64,000 nucleotides of DNA from Clostridium thermarum (GCF_006351925.1 NZ_CP040924.1:2006001-2070000), one strand, 5' to 3'. Shown: positions 1 through 8,127, counted from the first letter of the stretch. A program made the numbers and translations. The notes: a model not told the origin generated them from the letters alone.

Positions 1-24
1 TCTGAAAAAAATAAAACTGTATCA

Positions 25-366
25 TTAGTTACCATAAGCATATTTAATCCAGATCATTATGAGGTTAAACCCATCTATATAAATGCAGTAATCATGTAAC
101 TTGTCCATTGAAAGCAGCTTTTCTTTTCTAATTTTACATTCCAAGGTAGAAGAAGTGGCTCGCTGCAAAGCATTTCTTTGTCTGGCAGAGAGTTGATAAT
201 GCCCTCCTACAAGTTCAATTACCGATGACTGCTTATATCCCCTATCCATTAGCCATGGTATATCTGTTTGAACATTTTTTAGTATTGTAACTGCCTCTGG
301 CGAAAACCACCTTACGTCATCTTCAGCAAAACCTCGTCTAGCAATGAATCTACTTTCTTCTCCCAT
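25..366 (-). CDS. DUF434 protein, N-terminal part only (probably truncated)
   Basis: The 113 residues match the N-terminal half of DUF434 proteins. There is an early RGFAEDDVRWFSPEA stretch, then the segment around YQLSARQRNALQRA, then YIDGFNLIM, which in the family introduces a second domain of unknown function. Family members known to me run to about 220-240 residues, so the stop soon after the IDGFN motif suggests truncation or a frameshift. The remaining bases to the window edge are too few to decide. ATG at 366 is preferred over the adjacent GTG at 369 because AAGGGG lies upstream of it. It follows the UPF0316 gene by 21 bases on the same strand and is probably cotranscribed. Function unknown. 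Confidence 0.6.
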   Translation of the reverse strand: MGEESRFIARRGFAEDDVRWFSPEAVTILKNVQTDIPWLMDRGYKQSSVIELVGGHYQLSARQRNALQRATSSTLECKIRKEKLLSMDKLHDYCIYIDGFNLIMIWIKYAYGN

Positions 367-387
367 CACAGCACCCCTTAATTACAA

Positions 388-897
388 TTATTTTTTTATG
401 CCATATCCACCATATACGGAGCTAGTATCACTGATTGATATCATTGCGTCAATACCACTTTTCCTAATCATTTTTATTATTTCGTTTTTTCTTTTCCTTT
501 TAGTATGAGTGATTAAGATCATCTTGTCATCATTAATGCCACCTGCTTCTAATGTTGTAACACCTAAACCTGCGCCTCTCAGCATTTCAAGCAATTTAGC
601 AGAGTCTTTTTCCTGCACGGTAATGTTTATTGTAACAATACCAATGGCTAACTTTTCCTCTATAGTTGAGCCTATATAATTTCCACTGGCAAAGCCAAGT
701 GCATACATAAACATCCTAAAGGGATCTTCCTTAATACCATCCAAAACATTACCTACTACCAATAGCCAGATAAGCACTTCGAAGAAACCTATGATGGCAG
801 CCCATAGTTTTACTCCCCTTGTCAGCAGCACTGTTCTTATTGTCCCAAGGGACACTTCTAATATTTTGGAGATAAATATCAATAAATAAGTCAACAT
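388..897 (-). CDS. UPF0316 membrane protein (DUF5698/DUF2179)
   Basis: This 169-residue protein has the UPF0316 layout. Three hydrophobic helices fill roughly residues 1-75, including TIRTVLLTRG and the GNYIGSTIEEKLAIG junction. A soluble DUF2179-type ferredoxin-like domain follows (about 80-160), ending in the TKRKRKNEIIKMIRKSGIDA segment. The length is normal for the family, whose B. subtilis member is YebE. The start is an ATG with AAAGGAG a few bases upstream. The biochemical role is unknown. The soluble domain resembles small-ligand sensor domains of YitT-type proteins, so a sensing role at the membrane is only an inference. Confidence 0.85.
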   Translation of the reverse strand: MLTYLLIFISKILEVSLGTIRTVLLTRGVKLWAAIIGFFEVLIWLLVVGNVLDGIKEDPFRMFMYALGFASGNYIGSTIEEKLAIGIVTINITVQEKDSAKLLEMLRGAGLGVTTLEAGGINDDKMILITHTKRKRKNEIIKMIRKSGIDAMISISDTSSVYGGYGIKK

Positions 898-1044
898 GAC
901 ATGAACTCCTTTTGATTAAGTATGCTATTAATTTGCCCAAAGCCTTTTGTTTTTATAAGTATTGTTAAGATGAGGAAATTTACATTGTTTTCAGCTTGAG
1001 TTGGACTTATATACTCACGAATTAAGAATAAAAATGATGTGGTT

Positions 1045-1293
1045 TTAGTAACCACATCCGCTTCTTTGCATACAACTCATACAATGCAGGAAGTATATAG
1101 CAATTATAAATAATATTTCATTACTGATTTGCTGGTTTCGCCAATTGCCATACACTAGGTTGTGATCATTGTCTGAAAACTGCAGTATAATCAGTATAAG
1201 AATTGCCAATTGAGGTAAACTGCAAATACAGTTGTCATTATATCTATATTTTTCTACTGCGAAGCACCTATATTTACACTTAGCTTTACTCAA
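1045..1293 (-). CDS. Small hydrophobic protein, paralogue 1 of 3
   Basis: This 82-residue protein starts at TTG, with GGAGGAG six bases upstream. It shares the core of the next two genes: a Cys-containing segment NDNCICSLPQLAILILIILQFS, a variable polar linker, then ISNEILFIIAIYFLHCMSC. It is therefore two short hydrophobic segments separated by a hydrophilic loop, with Cys near both ends. It is the most diverged of the three copies: the conserved SCAGCG end is changed to HCMSCMQRSGCG. Function is not recognised. Small Cys-rich hydrophobic proteins of this kind in clostridia are often spore-associated, but nothing here proves that. Confidence 0.6.
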   Translation of the reverse strand: MSKAKCKYRCFAVEKYRYNDNCICSLPQLAILILIILQFSDNDHNLVYGNWRNQQISNEILFIIAIYFLHCMSCMQRSGCGY

Positions 1294-1325
1294 GATTTAC
1301 TCCTCCCAATGCTGTTTTCTACTTT

Positions 1326-1353
1326 TAAAAAGAGAGCTACAAAGCTCTCTTTT
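1326..1353 (-). terminator. Rho-independent terminator
   Basis: A ten-base stem, AAAGAGAGCT pairing with AGCTCTCTTT around a four-base loop, lies just downstream of the gene ending at 1362. On the minus strand it is followed by a T-rich run. Confidence 0.7.
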
Positions 1354-1361
1354 GTTATTCA

Positions 1362-1607
1362 TTAATATGCACTTTTTCCACAGCCGGCGCAGGACAGGAA
1401 GAATAATGCGATTATAAACAATACTCCATTACCTACCTGCTTGTCACCGTGTCCGCCATAGCCTTCGTCATTCTTATTCTTTGAAAACTGAAGTACTATA
1501 AGAATTAATATAACTAAAGTTGGGAAATTGCAAATGCAATTGTTCATACCTCTTCCATAAAAAGCTGGAGCATAAGCAACTTCTTTTTTACAACAACAAC
1601 GGCTCAT
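1362..1607 (-). CDS. Small hydrophobic protein, paralogue 2 of 3
   Basis: An 81-residue protein with a strong AAGGAGG site upstream of its ATG. The sequence runs from a Cys/Lys-rich N-terminus (SRCCCKKE), through NNCICNFPTLVILILIVLQ and a charged loop rich in Lys, Asp and Gly, to QVGNGVLFIIALFFLSCAGCG. The two hydrophobic blocks are nearly identical to those of the gene at 1673-1909, so these are recent tandem duplicates, while the loop and the N-terminus are unrelated. The protein probably forms a hairpin in or on a membrane, or a Cys-linked surface layer. Function unknown. Confidence 0.65.
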   Translation of the reverse strand: MSRCCCKKEVAYAPAFYGRGMNNCICNFPTLVILILIVLQFSKNKNDEGYGGHGDKQVGNGVLFIIALFFLSCAGCGKSAY

Positions 1608-1672
1608 AAACGTACCTCCTTACACATTTTCTATAGTTTATTATTCTTTAAATCAAGATGAGCTCGAATCTA

Positions 1673-1909
1673 TTAGCGTCTGCCGCAGCCAGCGCAAGAT
1701 AAGAAGAATAATGCAATAATAAACAATACACCATTGCCTATTTGATCATTCTTGAACTTTCCGTCATATTCATAATCATCATCGTCATGATGTTCTTTAT
1801 TCCTCTTACTGAATTGAAGAACTATAAGAATTAATATTACAAGAGTTGGGAAATCGCATATGCAATTAGAACTTCCTCCATATCCACCCCCATAATAATT
1901 TCCGAACAT
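1673..1909 (-). CDS. Small hydrophobic protein, paralogue 3 of 3
   Basis: A 78-residue protein with ATG start and GGGGGAG upstream. A Gly/Tyr-rich N-terminus (FGNYYGGGYGG) leads into SNCICDFPTLVILILIVLQ, then an Asp/His/Lys-rich loop, then QIGNGVLFIIALFFLSCAGCG. It is the first of the three copies in transcription order; the next begins 65 bases downstream after its own ribosome binding site. Gly/Tyr-rich ends and Cys pairs recall spore-coat or exosporium small proteins, an inference only. Confidence 0.65.
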   Translation of the reverse strand: MFGNYYGGGYGGSSNCICDFPTLVILILIVLQFSKRNKEHHDDDDYEYDGKFKNDQIGNGVLFIIALFFLSCAGCGRR

Positions 1910-2321
1910 CTCATACTCCCCCCTTTTTCTTATTTAAGCATATTTACTTACCATCCTAGGTTTTTGAATTAATTATGGTATTCAATATATCCTATGATGT
2001 TCTTTTGTACTTTGTTACATATTTAGGAATAAAGTTTTGCTCTTTCTTTTTAAAACCGCGAGGATTACAAATCCTACCCCAAAGAAAATTAACATACTTT
2101 TAATAGATGTCTACTATTATTCATCATGACCAATAACCCAAAGAAATTCGCATCGATTCTTTCACCATAAACAATAAAAATGTTGCTGCGGACAATTAAT
2201 TGTTATTCTTTGAAAGAAGGGTTAAAAATGCTTTGTCTTTTGTTATACTATTATTGTATGATTTGCACCTTTAAATAGTTACTTTTATAGAGCCTATCTA
2301 CAAAAAATTGTTTGCCATAAA
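1910..2321. other. Intergenic region, about 410 bases
   Basis: AT-rich spacer between the small hydrophobic genes and the DUF3006 gene. It should carry the promoter for the minus-strand small-protein genes, but no clear -35/-10 pair stands out. A 26-codon minus-strand open stretch near 2020-2100 encodes one hydrophobic segment (LIFFGVGFVILAVLKRK). It has no ribosome binding site and is more likely a gene remnant than a gene. Confidence 0.4.
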
Positions 2322-2355
2322 AAAAGAAAAGGCACTGGGAATATCCCAGTGCCTT
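2322..2355 (-). terminator. Rho-independent terminator
   Basis: A perfect 12-base stem (AAGGCACTGGGA with TCCCAGTGCCTT) and a three-base loop. On the minus strand it is followed by TTTTCTTTTTTT. It lies directly after the stop of the DUF3006 gene. Confidence 0.9.
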
Positions 2356-2356
2356 A

Positions 2357-2569
2357 TTAAGCCCATAGATCCTTGGTTAACTCTTCTATTTCTCTCTTTT
2401 TCTCTTTTGTTCTCTCAATATCGATAACTATTACGTCCTCTGTTATTATAAGTACATCTCCAACCTTAGCCTCTGGTGGAAGCTTATCTCTACTTATGTC
2501 TATTATGGTTCTGTCTTCCTTCTCACAGACAGCATAGTTGCCTTCAAACCTATCAATAACAACAAACAT
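2357..2569 (-). CDS. DUF3006 domain protein
   Basis: This 70-residue protein has the typical DUF3006 pattern: FVVIDRFEGNYAVCE at the N-terminus, a central D-x-L-P-x-x-A-K-x-G-D-V motif (DKLPPEAKVGDVLII), and a charged helical tail. The fold is a small beta-barrel-like domain found in many Firmicutes, often next to ComEC-type metallohydrolases. No such neighbour is present here. ATG start with AAGGAG upstream; monocistronic with its own terminator. Function unknown. Confidence 0.85.
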   Translation of the reverse strand: MFVVIDRFEGNYAVCEKEDRTIIDISRDKLPPEAKVGDVLIITEDVIVIDIERTKEKKREIEELTKDLWA

Positions 2570-2848
2570 CTTTCAAAACTCCTTGCAGTTACGAAAATTT
2601 ATCTTTTATTATACTTAATACAACTTCTCTTTACAACATATCTATTGAATTTTAAATCTATTAACTTCTATAATAGATATGAGCATAATTAAATAAAAAA
2701 TAGAACAACAAAAGTTAAATTATTACAATTTTTACTAAGCGTAGCCTAACTATCTAAAATGGAACTTAAATTGAAATGAGAGAAACAAAAAAAAGGTAGA
2801 CTATCCCCTTGGTGAAATGGATGCTTAAAAATTTTGATATAACTTAGT
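2570..2848. other. Intergenic region with left flank of the insertion sequence
   Basis: AT-rich non-coding sequence between the DUF3006 start and the end of the transposase frame. The left end of the insertion sequence must lie here, probably near 2790-2840. I could not find a terminal inverted repeat that convincingly matches the other side. Confidence 0.35.
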
Positions 2849-3000
2849 TTAAGCTGTTCTTTTTAATCCCGATAGGGATTTGTATTTATCAACACAACCA
2901 GATTTTATAGCAGCAATTGCAATAGTTAAAAGGCAAATATGTCCCATTGTATTTAAATTAGTAACAGAGTTAATATTTCTAACATAAGCTTGCTCGGTAT

Positions 3001-4158
3001 TTAGATTCTTCCACCTAGAATTGTATCTTTCAGACTCAGTTCTAAGGCTGTATATTTTTTAAAAAATATAGAATCACGATTTATAGAGGATCTATAGTCA
3101 GTTCCGATGCTTATGTATTTTACACAACCTCTGTTCTTCTTACCATTAAAGAATTTTTCGTGTTTACATGGACATAAAGAATCATCTTTAGAAGTCCTAA
3201 ACGGACAGCAAAACTTTTGTTTAATATATGAATCAAAATATTGTTTGCCATCTTTATGCATTGCTAATCCGGCATCGCATATTACATTGCCTGTTGATGT
3301 TAAGTTTTTAGGTTTTGACCCACGTTTATTTAATGCAATGAAGGCATGGCCTTTAAGGGTATTACGAATAAAATCATGATTTTGCTTTGAGTCATAACCT
3401 TTATCAGCAATAATATAACTACCTTTTAGTGGAAACCACTCATTGGTATCAGAAAGTATTTCTGTAAAGTTAGAAATTTCATTAACATCAGCGGTTGTAG
3501 TAAATTCAGCAATTGGGAGACCGGAGATAGCATCACAAATAACATGATTTTTATATCCCCAGTAAAATTCACATTTTTTCTTTGAATTATTGGGTTTATC
3601 TTCGAAAACTTGAACATTCATAGAGTTATTAGCAGTATGAACACCTAATTTACAATCTTTATCAGAAGAAGGATGATTATTTTTAGAAAATTTGTTATTT
3701 GCGAAGCATTTAGGATTATTAAATTTAGTATTAGCCTTAACAGGAGTGGCATCAACTGATATAAAGTTGTTGTCAATAAAACCAAGTTCTTTAAGAATAT
3801 TAACTTGGTGTTTCATGACTTCTTTAAGATAAGAATTAGATAAATTTTTTATAAATCTCTGAAAAACCGAGTATGAAGGTAAAGGTTTAAAAATATTGAA
3901 ACCGCAAAGCTGAGCAATTATTAGATTATTTTCTAGAAAATCTTTAAGGTCAGTAATTTGGGCAAATTTTTCACATTTCATGACAATGAAAGCTCTAAAA
4001 AGAGCATGACGTGAAAACCCAGTAGGACCATATTTTGAAGGTACCCTATCGGGTAATGAAGATAAATCAAGATTATCGAAGATTTTTGTATAAAAATTGA
4101 TAAGCTTTTGAGAAGTAAAAAGTTCAATTATGTTAAAGATTTCTTGACGTTGGTACAT
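3001..4158 (-). CDS. DDE transposase, frame 0 part; completed by a -1 frameshift
   Basis: Frame 0 encodes 385 residues with a DUF772-like N-terminal region and two catalytic Asp motifs: ISVDATPVKAN (D136) and IIADKGYD (D252). A zinc-like Cys cluster (CCPF...CPCKHEKF) follows. After residue 368, at a T6A6 run (3055-3066), frame 0 ends in 17 unrelated residues. The -1 frame continues for 68 residues to 2849 and contains LRTESERYNSRWKN and NINSVTNLNTMGHI, the usual C-terminus of such enzymes, including the third catalytic acid (Glu in TESER). Full activity would need the frameshift, whether programmed (tRNA or polymerase slippage on A6) or a mutation. The combined product is 436 residues. Family assignment to IS1182-like is tentative. 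Confidence 0.8.
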   Translation of the reverse strand: MYQRQEIFNIIELFTSQKLINFYTKIFDNLDLSSLPDRVPSKYGPTGFSRHALFRAFIVMKCEKFAQITDLKDFLENNLIIAQLCGFNIFKPLPSYSVFQRFIKNLSNSYLKEVMKHQVNILKELGFIDNNFISVDATPVKANTKFNNPKCFANNKFSKNNHPSSDKDCKLGVHTANNSMNVQVFEDKPNNSKKKCEFYWGYKNHVICDAISGLPIAEFTTTADVNEISNFTEILSDTNEWFPLKGSYIIADKGYDSKQNHDFIRNTLKGHAFIALNKRGSKPKNLTSTGNVICDAGLAMHKDGKQYFDSYIKQKFCCPFRTSKDDSLCPCKHEKFFNGKKNRGCVKYISIGTDYRSSINRDSIFFKKYTALELSLKDTILGGRI

Positions 4159-4161
4159 AGA

Positions 4162-4230
4162 GATTTCCTCCTTATTGTTTTTATATTATGTGTGGTTATA
4201 TAGTATAATTCGACAAAAAGTGAGGAAATC
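4162..4230 (-). promoter_or_regulatory. Inverted repeat able to mask the transposase ribosome binding site
   Basis: GATTTCCTC (4162-4170) and GAGGAAATC (4222-4230) are perfect 9-base complements. In the minus-strand transcript the promoter-distal copy is the Shine-Dalgarno sequence itself (AAGGAGGAAATC upstream of the ATG at 4158). Transcripts entering from outside would carry both arms and hide the site; transcripts starting between the arms would not. Several insertion sequences limit transposase synthesis from impinging transcription in this way. Confidence 0.55.
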
Positions 4231-4251
4231 CTATGACATATATTTGAGTGA

Positions 4252-4278
4252 TAAAAAAAAATTAGCCCTTACGGGCTA
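4252..4278 (-). terminator. Minus-strand terminator-like hairpin without an upstream gene
   Basis: TAGCCC and GGGCTA form a stem with a four-base loop. On the minus strand it is followed by eight T residues after AA. No minus-strand gene ends here; the neighbour is the plus-strand mltG. It may belonged to a gene lost upstream or may block transcription into the insertion sequence. Confidence 0.55.
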
Positions 4279-4339
4279 GTAATATCAAGGCATTAGAATT
4301 ATGCTCAAGGCTATTCTATAATAATAGTGAGGTGATAAA

Positions 4340-5350
4340 TTGAAAAAGAAAATATTTTTTATTCTTGTACCATTCTTGATACTTATTCTAGGAATCTGTG
4401 CTTTTGTATACCTTTTTAATGCTAGATATGGGAAAACAATCAATAGCGGAGAGGAATACTTCATTATTAAAAGCGATTTATCCTTTGACAAGGGTGTTGA
4501 ACAATTGGCTAAAAGGTCAATTATACGTTCTGAAAAGGCAATAGACTTATATGCAAGGTTTTTAAAATTGAAATCTAACTTCAAAGCAGGAAACTATATT
4601 ATTAAAGGAAAATCAACCATTGAGGACCTACTTTTAAAGCTGCAAAGCGGTATTTCTGATTTTAAAATAATTACTATACCGGAGGGGTATTCCTTATACA
4701 AAATAGGTGAAATTTTGGAAAATTATGGTATTATATCAAAAAATGAACTACTTAATGCTAGCTTGTCGGATATAAATCCAACGGACTTAATTTTGGAACA
4801 GCCGGATGTAATATATGATTTAGAGGGTTATTTATTTCCGGATACTTATTACATACCTATAGATGCAGACAAAAATAAAATAATAAGTATAATGTACGAA
4901 AATTTCCTAAGAGTTTTCTCAGAGGAATACCGTGAAAGAGCCAAGGAGCTTGGTTTAACCGTTAATCAGGTTATAACTGTGGCTTCACTAATTGAAAAAG
5001 AAGCAGCAAACGATGCAGAAAGAGCAAAAATTGCTGGTGTTATATATAACAGATTGAAAATTAACATGCCACTGCAAATAGATGCTGCAGTTATCTATGC
5101 TAATACTTTTGGCGAGAGATCCCTTAATCCAATAACTAAAGCACACCTAAAAGCAGATTCAAAGTACAATACCTATGTATATAAGGATTTACCCCCTGGT
5201 CCTATAGCTTCACCAGGAAAGCCGTCAATTCACGCTGCATTATATCCTGAGACCCATGATTATCTTTACTATGTGGCAGGACCTGATGGCCATGTATTCA
5301 GTAAAACCTATGAAGAGCATTTGAAAAACATCAATAAGTATTTAAAATAG
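4340..5350 (+). CDS. mltG: Endolytic murein transglycosylase MltG
   Basis: The 336-residue protein starts at TTG with GAGGTGA six bases upstream. A single N-terminal membrane helix (about residues 5-26) is followed by a LysM-like region, LEGYLFPDTY (161-170) and the catalytic motif VASLIEKEA with Glu219. The C-terminal part has NRLKINMPLQIDAAV and LPPGPIASPGKPSI, both hallmarks of the YceG/MltG family. The enzyme cuts nascent glycan strands at the outer face of the cytoplasmic membrane and sets their length. The gene is alone between the insertion sequence and a terminator shared with recQ. Confidence 0.95.
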   Translation: MKKKIFFILVPFLILILGICAFVYLFNARYGKTINSGEEYFIIKSDLSFDKGVEQLAKRSIIRSEKAIDLYARFLKLKSNFKAGNYIIKGKSTIEDLLLKLQSGISDFKIITIPEGYSLYKIGEILENYGIISKNELLNASLSDINPTDLILEQPDVIYDLEGYLFPDTYYIPIDADKNKIISIMYENFLRVFSEEYRERAKELGLTVNQVITVASLIEKEAANDAERAKIAGVIYNRLKINMPLQIDAAVIYANTFGERSLNPITKAHLKADSKYNTYVYKDLPPGPIASPGKPSIHAALYPETHDYLYYVAGPDGHVFSKTYEEHLKNINKYLK

Positions 5351-5351
5351 T

Positions 5352-5394
5352 AAAGTCTCAATGATAATACTTAAGGGTGTTTCATTGAGACTTT
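5352..5394. terminator. Bidirectional terminator between mltG and recQ
   Basis: AAAGTCTCAATGA pairs with TCATTGAGACTTT (13 bases). It is flanked by T-rich sequence on the plus side and lies between two convergent genes. Confidence 0.8.
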
Positions 5395-5425
5395 GTTTCT
5401 AAAATAAAGTAAATCAGTAGAAAAA

Positions 5426-7576
5426 TCAACCTGCATACTTGTATTTATATAATACAGCCTTAATGGAAGTATATCCCACTTCCTCTGGTAAAGCTTCTTT
5501 TATGGGTTTAAGCTTCTCTACCTTGCCAAACTCTTTAATAACATTGAGAATTAAATCTTCAAATTCTTTAGGTATTAAATCATCTAAATTTATCTTAAGC
5601 CCTTCTTCAAAGCATTGAAATATGTGCCCCTCAACTGTAGCAATAGACAGGCCTCTTTCCTCAGCAATCTCTTTTAGAGACAGTCCTTGTGTGTATAAAT
5701 TATAAGTAACCATATAACTTTTGATTTTTTCTTCCTTCGTTTGACCTCTGCTTTTCTTTTCATTTATGCTTGTTGTCTCAGAGTCACTCTTAGAAGTTAT
5801 CCCCTTTTCTGCCATATAATTTAATACTAAATCCACTACTTTTTCACCATATAAGTCTACTTTCTTTTCGCCAAAGCCCTTTATCTTTTTCAAGGCTTCT
5901 GTACTCTCCGGCAGCTTACTTGCAATTTCCTTTAGGGTACTGTCATGTAAAATGATATATGGCGGCAGCCCAACCTTTGTAGAAATATCTTTTCTTAAGT
6001 TCTTCAGCAAATTGAAAAGTTCATTGTCTACATTTACATGGCTCTTAACTTTCTCCACCTTCATATATATTTTTTCATTATTTTTCAGCACATCTATAGA
6101 CTTTTGAGTAAGCTTTAACACAGGGTAGTGTTCCTCAGTAACCCTGAGGTAACCATCAGCACATAATTTATTTGTAATGAGATTGATAAAGTCTCTATCA
6201 GATGAGGCCATTATGCCATAGGTAGAAATTTGATCCAGTTTATTTTCAAAGATCTTCTTATTTTTTGAACCCTTCAGTACATCAATAATTATAGTTTTGC
6301 CAAATCTTTCTTTTGCTCTGTATACGCAGGAGATAATTTTCTGGGCTTCAATAGTTATATCTTGCAGTTCTCTGTCGTCGCAGCATACGCTGCAATTACC
6401 GCAGTTTTCCTCCTCCACCCTTTCTCCGAAGTACTCAAGAATAAACTTCCTAAGACAAGTGGAAACGTGACAATAATCAACCATACGTTGTAATTTCTGA
6501 TATTCTAAAGCCTTTCTCTCTTGGGGAATATCAGCTTCATCAATAAAATACTTCTGTGTTTGAACATCACCTGGGCTAAACAGCAAAATACACTCACTGT
6601 CTTCACCATCTCTACCGGCACGGCCTGCTTCCTGGTAATATGCTTCCATATTCTTGGGCATATTGTGATGAATCACATACCTGACATTGCTCTTATCTAT
6701 GCCCATACCAAATGCATTAGTAGCAACCATTATATCTATGTCATCATAAATAAAAGCTTCTTGGATCCTGCTTCTTTCTTCATCTCTAAGTCCTGCATGA
6801 TACATCCCTACCCTAACACCCTCATGGGCAAGCAATTTATAGATGGATTCTGTTTCTTTTCTGGTTGCGGCATATATTATTCCAGCGCTTCCCTTGTTCT
6901 CATTTACATACTTCTTTATATAGTCCTTCTTTTCTACTCCATTTACCACAGCAAACTTGAGATTTTTTCTATCAAACCCTGTTATTACAAGTTCAGGATT
7001 GTTTAATCCCAGTAAATTGATTATATCCTCCTTAACTTGTTCTGTGGCAGTGGCTGTAAGGGCCATTACCACTGGTCTTTGGGGCAGTTTATTTATAAAA
7101 TCCGGTATTTGCCTATAGCTCAGTCGAAAGTCATGTCCCCACTGTGACACACAGTGGGCCTCATCAACAGCAATCATTGAAACGTGCATACCCAATAATC
7201 GGCTGCAAAAGCCATGTGATTCAAGCCTTTCTGGAGAAACATATAAGAGTCTGTATTCTCCTAAATAAGCTTGATAAAGTCTTTCATCAATTTCATTGCT
7301 GCTTAAAGTACTATTTATAAAAGTTGACGGAATACCAACACTATTAAGAGAATCTACCTGATCCTTCATTAAAGCTATCAGTGGAGAGATAACTAAGGTT
7401 ATTCCCTCTTGGACAAGAGCAGGAATTTGATAACATAGGGACTTACCCCCACCAGTAGGCATTATAACAAAGGCGTCTTTTTTGTTTAAAACACTATTTA
7501 CCGCTGCTTCCTGCCCCTTTCTAAATTCGTCAAACCCGAAATATTTCTTTAGTAGTATATTACATTGTTCCAGCAT
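5426..7576 (-). CDS. recQ: ATP-dependent DNA helicase RecQ
   Basis: This 716-residue helicase unwinds DNA 3' to 5' in recombination and fork repair. Seen in order: Walker A PTGGGKSLCYQ (40-50), DEAH box DEAHCVSQWGHDFR (138-151), motif VI YYQEAGRAGRDG, and the RecQ zinc-binding Cys set (CHVSTC...CGNCSVCC, about 372-405). An RQC region, an HRDC domain (about 505-585) and a C-terminal helix-turn-helix tail (SLKEIAEERGLSIATVEGH, HTH_40 type) follow. The tail makes it longer than E. coli RecQ and is common in Firmicute and Bacteroidetes RecQ. ATG with GAGGTGA upstream. It lies 55 bases after the UPF0158 stop on the same strand and may be cotranscribed with dinB and UPF0158. Confidence 0.96.
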   Translation of the reverse strand: MLEQCNILLKKYFGFDEFRKGQEAAVNSVLNKKDAFVIMPTGGGKSLCYQIPALVQEGITLVISPLIALMKDQVDSLNSVGIPSTFINSTLSSNEIDERLYQAYLGEYRLLYVSPERLESHGFCSRLLGMHVSMIAVDEAHCVSQWGHDFRLSYRQIPDFINKLPQRPVVMALTATATEQVKEDIINLLGLNNPELVITGFDRKNLKFAVVNGVEKKDYIKKYVNENKGSAGIIYAATRKETESIYKLLAHEGVRVGMYHAGLRDEERSRIQEAFIYDDIDIMVATNAFGMGIDKSNVRYVIHHNMPKNMEAYYQEAGRAGRDGEDSECILLFSPGDVQTQKYFIDEADIPQERKALEYQKLQRMVDYCHVSTCLRKFILEYFGERVEEENCGNCSVCCDDRELQDITIEAQKIISCVYRAKERFGKTIIIDVLKGSKNKKIFENKLDQISTYGIMASSDRDFINLITNKLCADGYLRVTEEHYPVLKLTQKSIDVLKNNEKIYMKVEKVKSHVNVDNELFNLLKNLRKDISTKVGLPPYIILHDSTLKEIASKLPESTEALKKIKGFGEKKVDLYGEKVVDLVLNYMAEKGITSKSDSETTSINEKKSRGQTKEEKIKSYMVTYNLYTQGLSLKEIAEERGLSIATVEGHIFQCFEEGLKINLDDLIPKEFEDLILNVIKEFGKVEKLKPIKEALPEEVGYTSIKAVLYKYKYAG

Positions 7577-7631
7577 TACTTCACCTCAAAATGTTATATA
7601 AGTTTTTATCCCATCATAATCTAAATTATGA

Positions 7632-8111
7632 TTAAATCACCTCAATATCGAAAGCCTTAAGCCATTGAACTATATTATCTTTTAGTCTTTGCTCTTCAAA
7701 ATCATGCCAAAGGTCCGACAGATTGGGGTAATTATATAGTTCACTTCTAAAAGCTGACACTGAGTTTTTGCCCTTCAAGATCTTTATAAATTTCTCCTTT
7801 AGCTGCTCTTCATTGATTAAGTTGTTAACAAAATCAGCAATTAACTTATTACTGAACTCATCTTGTATGGTAGGTATACTTAAATATCTGCCATCTTTAT
7901 CATCATATATAGCTTGAGCGTCTTCCATTAAAATCCTCTGCCATTCCTCCAGTTCCTCCTCATCAGCATAGTTTTCCACCGCCTCAGCTACTTCCATAGG
8001 TATGTTGATAACTTCTCCTGTTAATGTATCCAAGTATTCCTTGCATACCCCTTCTTTTTCAAAGGTGAAGCTTTCAAGTAATAAATCTAAATCTACTCTT
8101 AATTTGTTCAT
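7632..8111 (-). CDS. UPF0158 family protein
   Basis: A 159-residue acidic protein with the UPF0158 pattern. An N-terminal MNKLRVDLDLLLESF strand-helix leads to YLDTLTGEVI, which typically follows the first domain, and the C-terminal half ends in WHDFEEQRLKDNIVQWL. Function is unknown; homologues appear in clostridia and cyanobacteria. It begins 16 bases after dinB stops, with AAGGAGA upstream, so it is probably in one transcript with the polymerase. That makes a DNA-repair link possible but unproven. Confidence 0.8.
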   Translation of the reverse strand: MNKLRVDLDLLLESFTFEKEGVCKEYLDTLTGEVINIPMEVAEAVENYADEEELEEWQRILMEDAQAIYDDKDGRYLSIPTIQDEFSNKLIADFVNNLINEEQLKEKFIKILKGKNSVSAFRSELYNYPNLSDLWHDFEEQRLKDNIVQWLKAFDIEVI

Positions 8112-8127
8112 ACAATCTCCTTTTTCC

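Larger units (their letters stand above)
2849..4230 (-). mobile_element. Insertion sequence with IS1182-like DDE transposase (ends unresolved)
   Basis: A single transposase gene fills the element. The C-terminal coding continuation after the frameshift reaches a stop at 2849-2851, and the regulatory inverted repeat upstream of the gene reaches 4230, so the element spans at least this interval. Terminal inverted repeats and target duplication could not be identified by eye. It sits between two unrelated single-gene units (DUF3006 and mltG), so no gene is visibly interrupted. Confidence 0.65.

Noticed and set aside
4285..4584. Minus-strand 99-codon frame opposite mltG
   Set aside because: Antisense shadow of mltG with no ribosome site; the mltG reading is strongly supported.
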